Assembly (NCBI RefSeq): GCF_032854445.1
Contig: NC_088302.1
Coordinates: 17,915,338-17,979,337 of the forward strand
Direction of reading: 5' to 3'
DNA from: Liolophura sinensis
Taxonomy: Eukaryota; Mollusca; Polyplacophora; Chitonida; Chitonidae
DNA length: 64,000 nucleotides
The notes under the pieces: generated by a model
The model's input: the letters and a program-made list of their open reading frames with translations, nothing else
Database searches by the model: none
Told to the model about the DNA's origin: nothing
Program-made: the position numbers and the translations under genes
Shown here: one piece after another, positions 21,505 through 34,600 of the stretch
Layout: every line of letters starts with the position of its first letter
Position numbering within the stretch: position 1 is the first letter of the stretch

Positions 21505-21660
21505 AAGCCTTATTCTCGCTGGTGCCGATCAGCCTTTGATCAGTGAGGTCGCAGTTTCGAATGTAGCTGTTACTAGCTGGCTCTTTCATCCATGCATAAA
21601 CCCAGCTGCCATCGTATAAGTGAAATATTCTTCGGTATGGCGTTCAGTACCCATGGAAAA
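21505..21660 (+). mobile_element. Diverged SINE, main family, forward copy
   Basis: GTGAGGTCGCAGTTTCGAAT (box B-like), then CAGCTGCCATCGTATAAGTG, AAATATTCTTCGGTATGGCG and an AT-rich tail near 21650. It is close to, and opposite in orientation to, the copy at 21185-21415. Confidence 0.6.
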
Positions 21661-22174
21661 AATAATATAACATGTAAGTTTATCGGGGATACCAGATACT
21701 AACCCTTGCGTAAATACTGCATTTAAATAACTTAGAGTTAACATCAGTTTGCCTGGATATCATATATGGAAAAGAAAACGAGCTGAAATCCATGTGTATG
21801 GACCTATTGTGTTTATTTCTCCTGATTTGAACATCCACTTTTGTGCTTATAATCTTTGGGTGGTCTTCACAAATATACATTGACGAGGAGAAATGGGGAT
21901 GACAACCGTTGTTACGGTAGATTGAACTCATAGTGGTACCAGACTATAGCACGTGCACCACGCGCGCCAACACGTATGCTACTTCCACGTGCAAATGAGC
22001 GAGTTGTTCGCCCATGACGTACAAGTTGTAATTAATGGAGACTGTACCATGACACGCAGACCAAATAAACTCCACGCTTGTTACATATAGTGTTCCATAC
22101 ATCTTCCACCTGTACATACATAATACAGGAAACGTTGATATATATATACATATATTTTTATATATAAGTTGTAT
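21661..22174. other. Non-genic stretch
   Basis: No exon recognised. A TA-rich run at 22138-22167 borders the foldback element. Confidence 0.4.
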
Positions 22175-22720
22175 CAGAAGCCCATTACCTAAACGTATGT
22201 AACTTCCCTATATCTAGTCTCCACGGCACATTACACATGTTACGTCATCTGTAGAAGCTGGCGCCACCAGGTGGAGTGACATGACAACCTCTTGGGCGGA
22301 AATTGTGAACTGAATCATGGGAAATCTAATGTAAACGGCTCCTACAAGGGCTGGACTCGCGTTGAAACCGAAACTCTGTATTTAAAAACTACGATTTCGC
22401 TAATCATTGCTGCTATGCAGTTAAAAACCCATGGAGTATTTTTATATTCCCAAGCAACTCTAGTTACAGTTACTATCAAAGGCATGATTGTCCTTTTACA
22501 AAACTTTCCGTTGTCGTAATTTGTTTTAAAGTCTATTTCAACACAACAGCGTTTGGAACATTTTTCCCCACCATACATCAGCCATTTCTCAATAGAGGGG
22601 AAAAGAAAATACATGGCTGAGCAGATATGTCCCATAATGTGTTAGAGATGGAAGAAAAGTGCAAAGTGCCGTGGAGACTAGCTATAGGGAAGTTGCATAC
22701 TTTTAGATAATGGGCTTCTG
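22175..22720. mobile_element. Foldback-type element with 55-bp inverted arms
   Basis: The left arm 22175-22229 (CAGAAGCCCATTACCTAAAC ... CTAGTCTCCACGGCAC) and the reverse complement of the right arm 22666-22720 (CAGAAGCCCATTATCTAAAA ... CTAGTCTCCACGGCAC) match at 51 of 55 positions. About 436 bp lie between them. Short open frames on both strands of the interior are not recognisable proteins. TA-rich tracts lie just outside both arms. This architecture is typical of a MITE or foldback element, but I cannot name a superfamily. No clear target-site duplication was resolved because the flanks are TA-repetitive. Confidence 0.8.
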
Positions 22721-23917
22721 GTTGTATATATATAATTATAATAATAATAATACACTACACTTAGGAAAATTTCCCAAACTTCAGAATATTAACAGTTTTC
22801 TTTGTTAGTAATATACGTATGTTTCATATATATATATGTATACATATATTATTACACTTCACTCAGACAGCATCGCCCGATATATATCCAAATTATTATT
22901 TTATACACAGGGGAGAGGCGAGAGTGGTAAGACGAAGTTATGTAGTACATATAAGTTATGCATTGATCAAAACAAACAAAGTGAGAACATTTCATTTTTT
23001 CTAAAAATCCAATGTCCAAAATGCAATGGTGATACACGGAAATTAAAACAATTATTAAAAAGGAAAACAATAGATAAAAGTCAACAAAAACAGTGTTTCA
23101 CTGGCGATTCGGATCAATGTGATAGTACCTAAATGTTAAGCAATTGTTTTTGTCCCAGATCTCATGGTTGCAGTTTGACTTGAGAAAGCTATTCTGTATA
23201 ACAAAGACAAATATCAAAATGATCACGATAGCTGCGACATTCTATATCAGCACAACAACTGTAAGTTAACAAGTCACCCGGCGTCAGAAGACACATGGCA
23301 AAAACTAATCAGCAAAAATAGTATAGCAATAAATAATAGTACAACGTAACAAGAAATGAAAGTAATGTCCATGAACAGCGCCAAAATAATGACGCCCTAA
23401 ATAATGACGCCAAGAGATTGGTCTTAGGTCAATAAATTTTACATTTATACAGGTACTTAAATCTATTAACCAATAGATTTTTACGTGAACGAAAAAAACA
23501 ATGCCTAAATTCGCAACACATCAAAACGCTGTCTACAAGGGGTGAGTGCGGCATGTATGCCATGGATGGCGGGATCCAAAAAAATAGGAGGCAATTTGAA
23601 ACTTCATGTACACTTTCAAGATCTGTATCCTGTTAATATCTAACATAAAACTTTCGTAAAGATATCTTCTGTCACAATATCGGCACAAAATAATGACTCG
23701 GCGTTACTATTATTTGTGACAGAAATGTGAAAAATATTTTTACAAGATTCAGTTCCTCAATGATAGGATCATCATTACATATTTTTCTATGTAAAGCATT
23801 TCCTCAAAGGTTGAATTTGCCAAGGGGTGAAGATATACTACACATTAAACATATTGATCGGAGCATCAGCAGTTCTTATCCGGTGATCTTAAAACATGAG
23901 CTGCCAGGAACTGCTGT
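22721..23917. other. Non-genic stretch
   Basis: TA- and TAA-rich near 22725-22755. The phrase AAATAATGACGCC occurs twice at about 23384-23412 and in part near 23686. No exon recognised. Confidence 0.4.
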
Positions 23918-24049
23918 GAGAGTACATTTTGAGTTGTAACGCTCAGAGTACATTTTGAGTTGTAACGCTTAGAGTACATTTTGAGTTGTAACTCTCAGAG
24001 TACCTTCTGACTTATAACGCTCAGAGTACATCTTGACTTGTAACGCTCT
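23918..24049. repeat. 26-bp minisatellite, five copies
   Basis: Five copies of AGAGTACATTTTGAGTTGTA plus ACGCTC. The first three are nearly identical; the last two carry CTTCTGACTTA or CATCTTGACTTG variants. Confidence 0.92.
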
Positions 24050-24278
24050 ATTCTACCTTCGAGCAACTAAAGTTGGATTTGTTAAAAAAAAAAAAAACAT
24101 GACAAAACACCGTCTGTTCTTAACATTGGATTGTAAATTCACTGCTGGGGCCCATTGTATGTCATTTGAAGTTGAAACTGGAGAGAATGTACTTTGTTTC
24201 TTTCCACCGTGCGTTTTTCAGGAGGAGGAGATAAGTCTGGCTTGTAAGTTCACATTGACATGGAGGATTATAATGTAT

Positions 24279-24358
24279 TCAGTGTTGTGAGACATGGGCA
24301 GCGCACTGCACGCCGCCACCTCTGCCTCCGCCAAAAGAACTAGGTCCCTGAGATAGAT
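24279..24358 (-). CDS. Possible alternative last exon of ARID3
   Basis: A strong acceptor (pyrimidine-rich TTTCCTCTTTTATCATATTT then TCCTCAG) ends at 24359. The following 80 nt start with two bases that complete the phase-1 codon left by the exon ending at 31058. They encode NLSQGPSSFGGGRGGGVQCA then AHVSQH and a stop. Use of this exon would replace the REKLES beta segment with a glycine-rich tail. It falls inside or beyond the main 3' UTR. The match of phase could be chance (one in three), and the 80-nt frame is short. Confidence 0.2.
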
Positions 24359-24675
24359 CTGAGGAAAATATGATAAAAGAGGAAATACATGTAGTTTTGA
24401 AAATATTTGAAGATGATGAATGTGAACAACTGGGCTGGGCGAAAAGGCTATTAATGTTTATAATGCTTTGCAATGAATGTTTATTGTTAATATGTATATG
24501 ACGGAGAAACACGTACAACCATCACGAGGATTCAACGCATTCAAACAGAGAATAAAGTTAAAGTTGACTGGATTTCTCTGTGCATTTCCGGCACATGAAT
24601 GTTTGAGAACAACACAACACATGAACAAACATGCAGGAACAGCTCCGACGTCAGCAGTAAATAGTCAGCAGCTGT

Positions 24676-24681
24676 TTTATT
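24676..24681 (-). terminator. Candidate polyadenylation signal for ARID3
   Basis: TTTATT on the plus strand is AATAAA on the coding strand. It is the first canonical hexamer I see downstream of the stop codon at 25586, about 905 nt away. Not otherwise supported. Confidence 0.35.
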
Positions 24682-25585
24682 GGTGGAGACGACACACCGG
24701 ACACGTCCGGGAAAGCCTGACATGTCCAATGGAAACGAAGGATTGTGATTTCTGATGCGGCAACCGACCACTGAGGTGGAGACAAAACATCTGAACAATA
24801 AATACAACAAGGATATAAAGACTAAAAACCTTTCAAAATTACGCAGCAAAACATATTAAAAAAATCTTGAACACCTCTGACACTTGATATTATAATTTGG
24901 GACATCTTCATGCTTCCATCGATGGGTGCGTTGCCGCCAGGGCGCCACGTTAACCTTTGAACCAATGATGTTATACTTTAACAATAACACTTATGTCTTT
25001 AAATGGACGCCTTTCTTAGGGACAGAGTTTCTTTCAAGATTCCTTTTCAGGATTCTTTACCCCTTTGGTCGCCGGAACGCCCTGCAGAGCTTTGAACCAT
25101 AAGTCGTCATGAAATGGATAGCTTCCTGAGGGGGGGGGGGGCAATTTCTTTCTCCTGGTAGAAAGCTTTTTCCCCTGTGGTCGGTGGTCGTAAGGTGATA
25201 CAAGAGGGCCCATGATGACAGTAAGACAATAAATACACGAGCAGCACTCTGTCCTTGTGCTGAGGCTGCTGATATGAAGGTCTAGGTCAAACAGTCCAAA
25301 TTAAATTACGGGGGATGACAATTACGGCGACGAGGCGCTCATGTCCACTCATACATGTGTTTTCCTCGACACAGTTTTTGTGGTGTGGGTGGGGCGGGGT
25401 TAATCAGCGTTCAGATTATCTCCCATGATGATGACGGAGAGATATCACGCAACGAGACACATCACTAAAGCGTCGAGTCAAAATTGGGATACACAAATAC
25501 ATGTCCAGCGTCAAACAACTGACGCAAATATATATATAGTCCGTGAAACATCCTGCTGCGCACACAGGTCACTGGGAGTGTCGTC

Positions 25586-25689
25586 TCAAAGGCGTCTGGG
25601 ATGTTGAGCAAACAGTACACCTTGATACATTATACCATTAATCTCCATACTGACTACCAGAGAGTTGTCGATTTCACAGCGACCATCAT
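25586..25689 (-). CDS. ARID3 exon D: REKLES beta and stop
   Basis: 104 coding nt. The acceptor TTTGTCTCTTTTTCAG precedes ATGATGG. The first two bases complete the Asn codon begun at 31058. It encodes DGRCEIDNSLVVSMEINGIM then YQGVLFAQHPRRL and TGA. SMEINGIMYQGVLFAQ is nearly the same as the vertebrate REKLES beta core. The tail after the core is only five residues, shorter than the glycine/serine-rich tails of vertebrate ARID3A. The 3' UTR continues in the same exon. Confidence 0.95.
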
Positions 25690-28600
25690 CTGAAAAAGAG
25701 ACAAAACAAATCAGTTTTGATAACAATACAAACTTTTCAACACATTGAAGAAGATTGGCGGACGAATGTCCAAAATTTTCTCTGAATAACGTGGTTTCTC
25801 TTAAATCGCAATGTTCCCAATCAGACTGAAGGACTTTTCATTACGAAAAGCAGGTTCAAGCTTTGAAACATAGCTGTTACATTATACCTAACCAACCATG
25901 TATATCTCGTGTAACTACCAATCGCACTGAAAATCGGCCCTTATCTAACACATCCAACATATAGGCCTATTACATTGGTTGCAGCAAATGTTTGTCTATA
26001 CACTTAAAAAACTAATCAGTTTATTTTAACAAAAAGTCTTTTGTCTGAGTGATGCTAGAATGCATTCTGCTATTGAAGCAGATTGTTCTGTTAAATATAA
26101 CACACATATTCTATTAATTTAACATAAATATTCTATTAGACTAATAGGATATTAAGTTGAATATGATGGAATAATGTGTCATAATAACAGAATACATTCT
26201 ATCATCACTCAGACAACAGCCTTTCTGTCAAAATTAACAGATTAATTTTTGGGGTGTATATAATACAGTTAAATGCCTGAGTTCCCCCATCTATATCGTT
26301 GGTAGGATGATTTTCGATCCAATTTCCATATACTCCACAGAACACAAATGTATACAGACACTGGCGACGATCTGAAAAGTTTGCTTCAGTAAACTTAACG
26401 GGTTGTTTTATTTGGCAGCTATTTTCTAGTATGATGTAATCAATACAGCGTCAGAATAGGGGGAAGGATTCCTCAAGCCAGTGTTACAATCCGCACCATC
26501 AACGCGGCGTATATCAACAAGACCAAGCTGCTTCAGATCTGAGCCAAGGAGGGAGAAATCGTCAAATATACAAACAAACAGTTAGGGAAAGCGGCATAGA
26601 GACACGTATATCGGGAGCGATAAAATACATGAAGGGCTTATATCAAAATGTAGACCCGGATTAAAATATTAAAATTGAGTTGAAAGCGGAGTTGGGTTCC
26701 GCCAGTCTGTGACAGAGGCTAGAAGCGTTCTCTCTAATCACTTAATGTTGGCTGACCTCGAAACTAATTATGGACGCTGTGTACACAATGTTTAAATTCT
26801 AACAGTAGAAATCGGCGTATAAACACCGACCGAAAACACAAGGGGGTGAAATTCAACGGTCTTTTCCTTTCATGCCGACTGTTAATTCGACTCCGATGAC
26901 CGGGACCACGTTCCGAGGGCTAGCAACTGAAGGCGGGCTAAGCCAGCAGGAAGGGAGGGATTTAAGAACGCCAGGTTCCACTGGCAATCACCAGACACGT
27001 GGCTCAGCGGTCATACAGACGGGAGAAGAGAGAAAAAAATTGAAGAAAGACACACAATCTTGAACAAAGCCAGCGCATTTCTTCAAAACGGCATTTACAG
27101 GAATCCGCGATCAAGCAGTACTGTTGGTTGAGGAGTTAGATGGAATCTGTCAGCCTGTCTCCTCCAAACTGGCCGGCTTGTTCGCCGCCTGCCTGCCTCT
27201 GAGCAGGCTGGCTTCTACAACCTACGTGAATTCTAATCATATCTTGTCATGTGGATCAAGACAACCAAGGCCCAAAGTCCAGGAAAAACCCTTCCGACTA
27301 ACGACTGACTTAAGGCGGGATCTCTGTCAGATAGTGGGGGATTCCCTTTTTGTGCAAAACCTGCGCGACGTCCACAGACTTGGCAGCTTTCTCGGCACAT
27401 TTATACGTATCTCAAAGTTTGCAAAGTATATATAGCTAATGTTCGGCGCATTTGTACAGTGCGCTTTATACCGTCTACTCAGTGTCATCAGGGTGTCAAT
27501 TCCATAATTTATAACATTATTACTTTACTTATGAAAATAATTGACAATTCACTGCTTTTTTTCTCATTATACCCAAGTATGGAAACTCAAGCATTCACAA
27601 AAAAATACAACTCAATAAACTTTTTGATGTCAGGATCCCATTCAAGTCAAATGGCTGGGTAGTGTTATTTAACGCGTTGAGGGCTATTCAACATAAATCT
27701 ATTTCAAGAAAGATTCTACGCAATTAGATTTGAATGCTTCATGTATCTATCTACGGCTCGGCCGCGACCTTATGTCTGGGGATTTGACAAGCAGGTGCCC
27801 GCGAAGTGCAGTGGTTCGTCCCTCTGGTTTCCTTAACTCTTTAACCTGAATACTGTGACATCAGTGAAATATCCTTGAGTGTATAGTTAATATAAGTGAA
27901 ATCAAAGCAGCAATTACAAACTATGATAAACTGTGATAAAAACAAATGAGCGACATTGTATGAAGCGGCCTAAATACAGATACTTGAATAATCAAGTATT
28001 TACGCTTGTTCGGCAGTGTATTTCAGCCATCATAACAAGAATGAATGAATAAATAATTTCGGCTTTGCTCCGCTAGGTAACAACAAAATGGAATCAAATC
28101 TTCGGGAGGATTAAAGCCAGATCGCGCCAGTCAAAACAGAACATGGATATCATCACTATTCATACATCAAGCTATCATGGTATATTGCCCCAAATCTCAG
28201 CAAATGATAACGGTCAGGTTTCTCTTGTGTCCAGTCCCGTTCTCAGCCTATTATCACCACCACCGGTCAAGTTTGGACAAATTCCCTCCAGCTGATAATT
28301 GCTGACGGCCACAGGCTAGCGCCTCTCCCGATCCAAACACTCCATGGAATGAGATTTGCCCGGATGGTGACAATAGTCTGTGATCCGATCAGCGCGACTG
28401 GGAATACACCCCACAGCCGGGGCACACCAACTGACCCAAAGGTCCGGCAACAGAGGTGTGGGACATCGGCAGCTTAATAGCAATCAGGATGGTCAAAACT
28501 GGCCGGCCGGTATTGTTGCTGGACACAGAGGATAATTCTGTCCACAAAGGTGTCGCCACTGACCACTGGCTATACTGTTTAATTCATAACCTGTCCGATT

Positions 28601-31600
28601 AAAGAGTCACCTTAACGATCTGAGGCCAGACTGCAATTAAGTATTTTACAGCTCCAAGCCGGACGGACACAAGTTAACTTAACAGTGCCCTGCCAAATCT
28701 GGATTAGATCAAGTAACGTTAAATTATCAAGGCGTCACATACACAATATAATCGTTTTGAACAATTTCCCAGACTCGGTGTCCCATTTACAGGGACAATA
28801 ATTTCAATCATGTAGAATACAGGGTTTGTGCACATTTCCAAAATTCCTGTATTCCGGAAATAATTTGGAAAATTAGAAATAGGACCACTGCCGTTAACAA
28901 ATACTACGCAACCCAGAAATTACCATATGTGATCGAGAAGAGAGGCGACCTGACAATCCCGACCCTATTAGTTACTTGTGGATCTTGTTGTAGCAAGCAC
29001 GACGTTATAACTACATTCTGCTTAACGATATATTTCATTAAAAAGACGGACGTCGGACATCCGGGAAACAACGACTCCCACGAATTTATTTTATCTCAGG
29101 CAATCTTTGGATGGGTAACCAAGCCCACACTATCATCATCAGTTTCGTTTTGCCGGTAACTTCGGTGGCGAAAGGGTGTCTCTCTTGTATAAATTGGCAA
29201 ACTGTAATAAATTTTGGAAATGGTTCCGTCATCGATTGTAGTATCGTGAAAATTTCACCATAACACCTGTACAAGACAATATTCTGGGATCATTTACAAC
29301 ATTTAGCTTGCTTCTCAATCAAAGAGATTCGCCCAATTTAACATTCTTTACATTAATTACACAGTCCAACGGTACTTTACGTGAATTTTCGTTTTTGGGG
29401 CTGTATGGGATAACAACCCGAAACGACCTTTTAACTGCCTGAAGATCGGCACACAAGTTACTCCCTAGATCCAACAATAATTAGCTAAGTGAGGCATCAG
29501 ATACATCAAATTTCTGTTTCCCTTTGCTTCAAAAACACATGGCAAGAACAAAAAAAAAGCTTGGAAGGAAAACGGTATTTTCGTTGTTTCTTCTGACACG
29601 TGCAAATCAACCGTGGCATACATTAGCTGTCTTATTCACAAGGGAACGGAACTTTTGTGTTTTCCGCGCTAGTTTACCGAAAAATACTGGCTTGTTTTGT
29701 AGTTCAACCAAATAATTGGCGGATGATTCGTAAGGGATTAATGCCCATCGCTTTAGCTGTCCACCATTTGAGCTGGTTTGTGGACAGGTGGTAGTCTGCG
29801 TTACCCCTTCCAAATATCCGCGCCTGCCATCTCCGCCCGCGGGGGTAGGGAGATCTGATTGTTTCCAGCACAGTTCAGCTGTTACCTACCCATCAGCCTC
29901 TGACATCAGCCTTGCTCCGGTCTAACCCCCACTCCTATAATACTATAGTTTTAGTATATTTATTTAACAACCATCACATTCCCCTCCATGTCTAAACCCA
30001 TTAGTAGGAATTCCTTCCAGAAATTAGGAGATACTTCCAAACGATGTTCACAATTAAGTCCCGGAGTATGAGTGCCTTTTATGTGAAGGTATTCACTTTG
30101 TACTGACTGACGATCAACATAAAATCTCCGTTGCACTTTTAACTCTGTCGTTATCTTAAAAGCCTTAGCAGCAAAATTTACACCCTAGTTTTTAGGAGAA
30201 AATTCTGCAAAGGTAATACTCTGTTCTAACCGTAGTGAGCAGCAAAATTTACACCTTGGTAAACATTCTGCACTTTAACTTTGATGACGGTATCATCCTG
30301 ATTTAAACTAAGTACCCATGACTGGGGAGCAAAATTTACACTCTACTTTTCCGGAAAGAATTCTGTATTTATCTTTGGCGATGGTAATTTTTCTGATTTA
30401 AGTTATGCACTTATGAGAAATGTGTCTACGTTAATTCCCTGTGAGTATATATTGACAAAAGTCTAACAGAATTTCATGCAAAGTCTCAATTTGTTAACTA
30501 ATTTATGTAATAAATTATGGAAACATCTTTTTTTTAAAGAAGTTTTGCCAAAATTCAAACTCACGCTCAAAAATTCTACGCCAAATTTCAAAACGTGACA
30601 AACCAACACGGTATTTTACTTTCGTTCTGATGGGTATCCTCATTAACTACTGCACGGTATACAGATGGGAATTCTAAGTACAATACCAGTTATGGGTTAT
30701 ATGACAGTGTCTGGGGCTATCAGTTAACAAGAGAAACGTATGCCAGATTTAATACACTACAGGTTGTTCTTCTTGGCAGAGCATCAGCGTTTTGTGAAAG
30801 GCTTATCGTCAAATGAATCACTCCCACCATTTTTCTCCATCATGTTATACCAGAATTCAAACAATTATACACCACGAGTTTCTCGCATCTGTAACGCGAT
30901 ACCAGACTCCTTGACGAACCTTACGGGTGGTAGTAAGCCGAGGGCCGAACTGTGCCAGGGCATGCAGTTGAGCAAACAAAAAGACGGACAAACAAACAGA
31001 CGTCCTGGAATTTACCGGACAATATTTCATCATGGTTTGCAGTTTCTAGATGCTTACTTCGACTAGTGATCTTGAGGTGACAGCTCGGCATGCCTGCATG
31101 GGCCATCAAGCGCTCCTCTTCAGACAAGTACAGCCTCTTTCTGGGAGGTGCGTCTTCTAAAGATGCGGCTCTGGATGCAGCTTCCATTTTCCTGGTAGCC
31201 TCTTCCATGGCTCTGGACGCTGCTTCCATGGCTATGGCGTCCCTCTCGGACACCCTGATCGGGGTAGGTGTAGGAGGTAGGCTGTCATCATCATGAGCTG
31301 GAAGAAGTAGAAAGATCACACTAGCACACAAACCACTTTGTTTATTCTTTGCCTCACGCTAACTATCCTTAATTGCCACATCGCCAGTCACCATTACTTG
31401 TTCCACTCTCAAACAATGCAGAGAGGCCAGATTTTTTTCACCCTCTCTTTCTCTGTCGTCTTTTCCACCTTTTTTTCCTGCCCTTGTTTTTCGGCGCTTT
31501 ACAACGTAACCTCCAAACATTCTCTTAATCCTCTGGAAAATTCCGCCATTGGATGAACTTTTCAATGAAATCACATTGTCTGGGATGTGAACTTTGTACA

Positions 31601-34600
31601 AGGCTTTAGCTCATCTCCAGTACAAATCGGGCTTTTATGTCCCCCACCCATTTGATATGTGCTGACCTTTAATTGCCTGTGGCTGGGAGGATGGTGTCCC
31701 CTTGTCTGTCCGTTTCCCTAGATGACTCAGACACACTAACAGTAAGACAAACTATCTCCTCTACATTCACAAAAAATAGACTGGAGATTAAGGACAAAAT
31801 TCTACTTCATCTGTTCTCATCATCATGATGCTACTCAAGTTTTCCATAATGTCCAGAGCAATTTCACTTCCAGCTATCATTCACTTCAATAGTATCTTGT
31901 TTAACACTTTTATCAGCAAATACTGTATCAGTGAAACTTTTATAATCCAGTATTTGTATATCTTTATTTAAACCTATCTAAATTATACCTCTTTTTATCA
32001 TAACACAAAAATCCATGTAAATGACAATGCCATAGCAAACCTTTTGCCTCATCAAAAATTCTTTTCTCGAACCATTTCACAAGGTATGAAATCATATCTT
32101 TTCAGTGTATTCCCTTATGACGATTCTAACTGGCTATCAAAACAACTGGGCAAATCATCACAGTGTTTCTGAAGTATGGATTGCTGATCAATGTACATAC
32201 CTGGTTCCATAGCCCTGTGGACAGACGGAAGATGTGCCAAGGAATCACTCCAGTTTCCTCTCCACAATTTTGTCTTTGGGGAGGAATCTGTCCATAAATG
32301 AAGTGTTCATGTGTTACTGACAAAAAGGCAGATTAGGAGTTTACAGCATGCTATAAATTCAAAATGACAGGCTTAAAATCACAGCAAGGCATTAAAACTG
32401 AATCACAGATTTGTAACATGCTTGACCTCGTATTTTCAGTTTGCCTCATGTTTTATTTCAAAAATTTATTTACTACAAGAAGATGTTAATCTGGCAAACA
32501 AAAAAATTATGAGTTCTCAGAAACAGGAATAAAAATTACAGCCTATTAAAGCCTATGCAACTGTACATAAATATAGATATTTCTTTCTAATGATAAATAT
32601 CAACTTTTTCTGTAAAACTGCCAAGCATAAAAGATTCAAAATAATCTACAAATCTGAACATTTTAATACTATATCCATATTTTCAGAATCAATCTGCTTT
32701 GCAATAACAATATAATTTACTTAAATAGTTAGAAAACCATGCATGAAAAAAATAATAAAATAAATTAAATAAAAGATTAATACAAAATAAAAACAAAACT
32801 TAGAATCCAATAATCACTGATTAATCCAAAATGTATATAATTGTACTACATACAGCAACTGCATTCCAAGTTAAATAAACACCAATAATTAAAAAAAGTT
32901 TCACAGGAAATAAAACAGAAGGCAACACAACTTTCTTTCGCAACTGGTATTAAAAAAAAAAACAAGCAGCACTTGGATGACCCCTTGTTCCACCCTCATC
33001 TTAACAATGATTGTATATACTGAAGATCAAGAAAACTTCATTTTAAACAGATGAAAATTTTGATGTAAATATCATAATTCAGTTGGGAAATACAAACTCA
33101 TGAAACACTATCCCTCCCCCCAAAAAACAAAACAAACTGGACTTCAATCAATAGGTCTGCACCCAGGGGGGAAATGTTTTACTCAGTTAAAAGTGAGGGA
33201 TCAACTAACACTAGGTTTTGAGTTGGGGAGGGGAAAATTTTTGGAGAGATTTTTTTTGTTTTTATTTTTTTCTTTTTCTTGAATAAACTGAGGAAAACCT
33301 CACCTGACTCTTGTGAACTAAGTTTTCCGTTGATGAGACTGGCGTTAAGGTGAGGGTGGGTAGTGGGGAGGAGAGTGGGGCCAGGAGATAGATCATAGCC
33401 AAAGCTAGACCGTCTACCTTCTCTTCGGTTCCCGTCAATGGCTGCCTGCAGCTCGGCAGGGTTGCTCAATTTCAGCTTCTCACATTCGTATGGATAAAGG
33501 TACTTCATATATCTGAAAATACACACGGACACACATGCTCATGTACTGAAGTACCATTCAGATAAATCATTTCTCTTACCTCAGAGTTAATCAGCCTCTA
33601 AACTATGAGGCTGCAGGCTTTAATCAGATACAGTTTTAGATCAGAAGCTCTGTCAGGTGCCAGGATGACTAGAGGTTTCCTCTACCCGCTAATATTGTGT
33701 AAGTCAGGTTTCTGATAGAAGGAAACTGGACCCAGACCATGAGGAAACCCCTACACCTCCTGGACTGAGCGCCACAGACTAATCATTGAGAAGAGCTGAC
33801 CACGTGAAGGACACATCATAAATATTTACAGGGTTATATCCAAAATACTCTATTTCATCTAAAGTTTGCTATGTAAAAATGCACTTTCAGAAGCACATGG
33901 AGATATTTAAAATGACCCTTCAGGTTTTCTCATAGGGGATTAATCCAACCCTTAACGTTTTCTCTTAAGAAATAATGAAACTTCATAAACAACTTTTAGT
34001 CGTCCGATCAGGTGGATGAATCAATCAGAATGAAGCAAAATGTGTCACCTGAAAAATGCTAAACTTTAGGGGAAATGTAGCATTGTCATGTCATTTTGAA
34101 TTTTTTATCATTTTTTTTGTCATTTTGCACACAATACAGTGTGTAAATATAAACGTGCATAAATGTGATAAAAATGTCTTTTGTATATAATCACATTTGA
34201 AGATCAGTATTTTTTATGGATGGATCCAACACATCAGATGTTCCACCACCCCTTCCCGTGACAAGGTTACTTTTCACTCTATTCCCGGTGAAAGCAACTG
34301 TGAAGTCATGACGTCGCAGAAAGATGGAACATTTGTAACCAATGTGTGGGACATCCAGTTGATCAATTTGCAGCAATACTGCTTATGATTGGTCAGCTAC
34401 GTGTCCTTGATTGACAGTTCGGAAAGGTCTATTGTCCTTTTAAACTGTTCTTTCAGTACATGGATATCTGTGATGAAGTCCAGCCATGGTTCCATTATGG
34501 CCACCTCAAGAAAAGGCTTACACAAGCTGATCATGCTGAGTACTACTATCTTTGAGTAATAATATTTGCAAGTTGATGAAACCTTCATCCATTTACATGC

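Larger units (their letters stand above)
24050..25585 (-). other. Probable 3' UTR and downstream flank of ARID3
   Basis: The sequence immediately 3' of the ARID3 stop codon. No intron signal is needed to reach a canonical AATAAA (complement of 24676-24681), giving a UTR of about 900 nt. A G12 tract lies at 25130-25141. The extent of the UTR is inferred, not shown. Confidence 0.4.
25690..31057 (-). other. ARID3 intron between REKLES exons (5.4 kb)
   Basis: GT..AG intron, phase 1. It contains a complete palindromic MITE-like element (26001-26256), a possible SINE remnant (27775-27905), a complex low-repeat block (28100-28720) and a diverged three-copy repeat (30169-30425). Open frames at 27124-27435 and 30740-31066 start at non-ATG codons or lack coding support. 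Confidence 0.85.

Noticed and set aside
27124-27435. 103-codon plus-strand frame in the last ARID3 intron
   Set aside because: Begins with TTG, has no recognised domain, and lies antisense in an intron.
31090-31296. Plus-strand frame over the REKLES alpha exon
   Set aside because: Antisense shadow of a well supported ARID3 exon.
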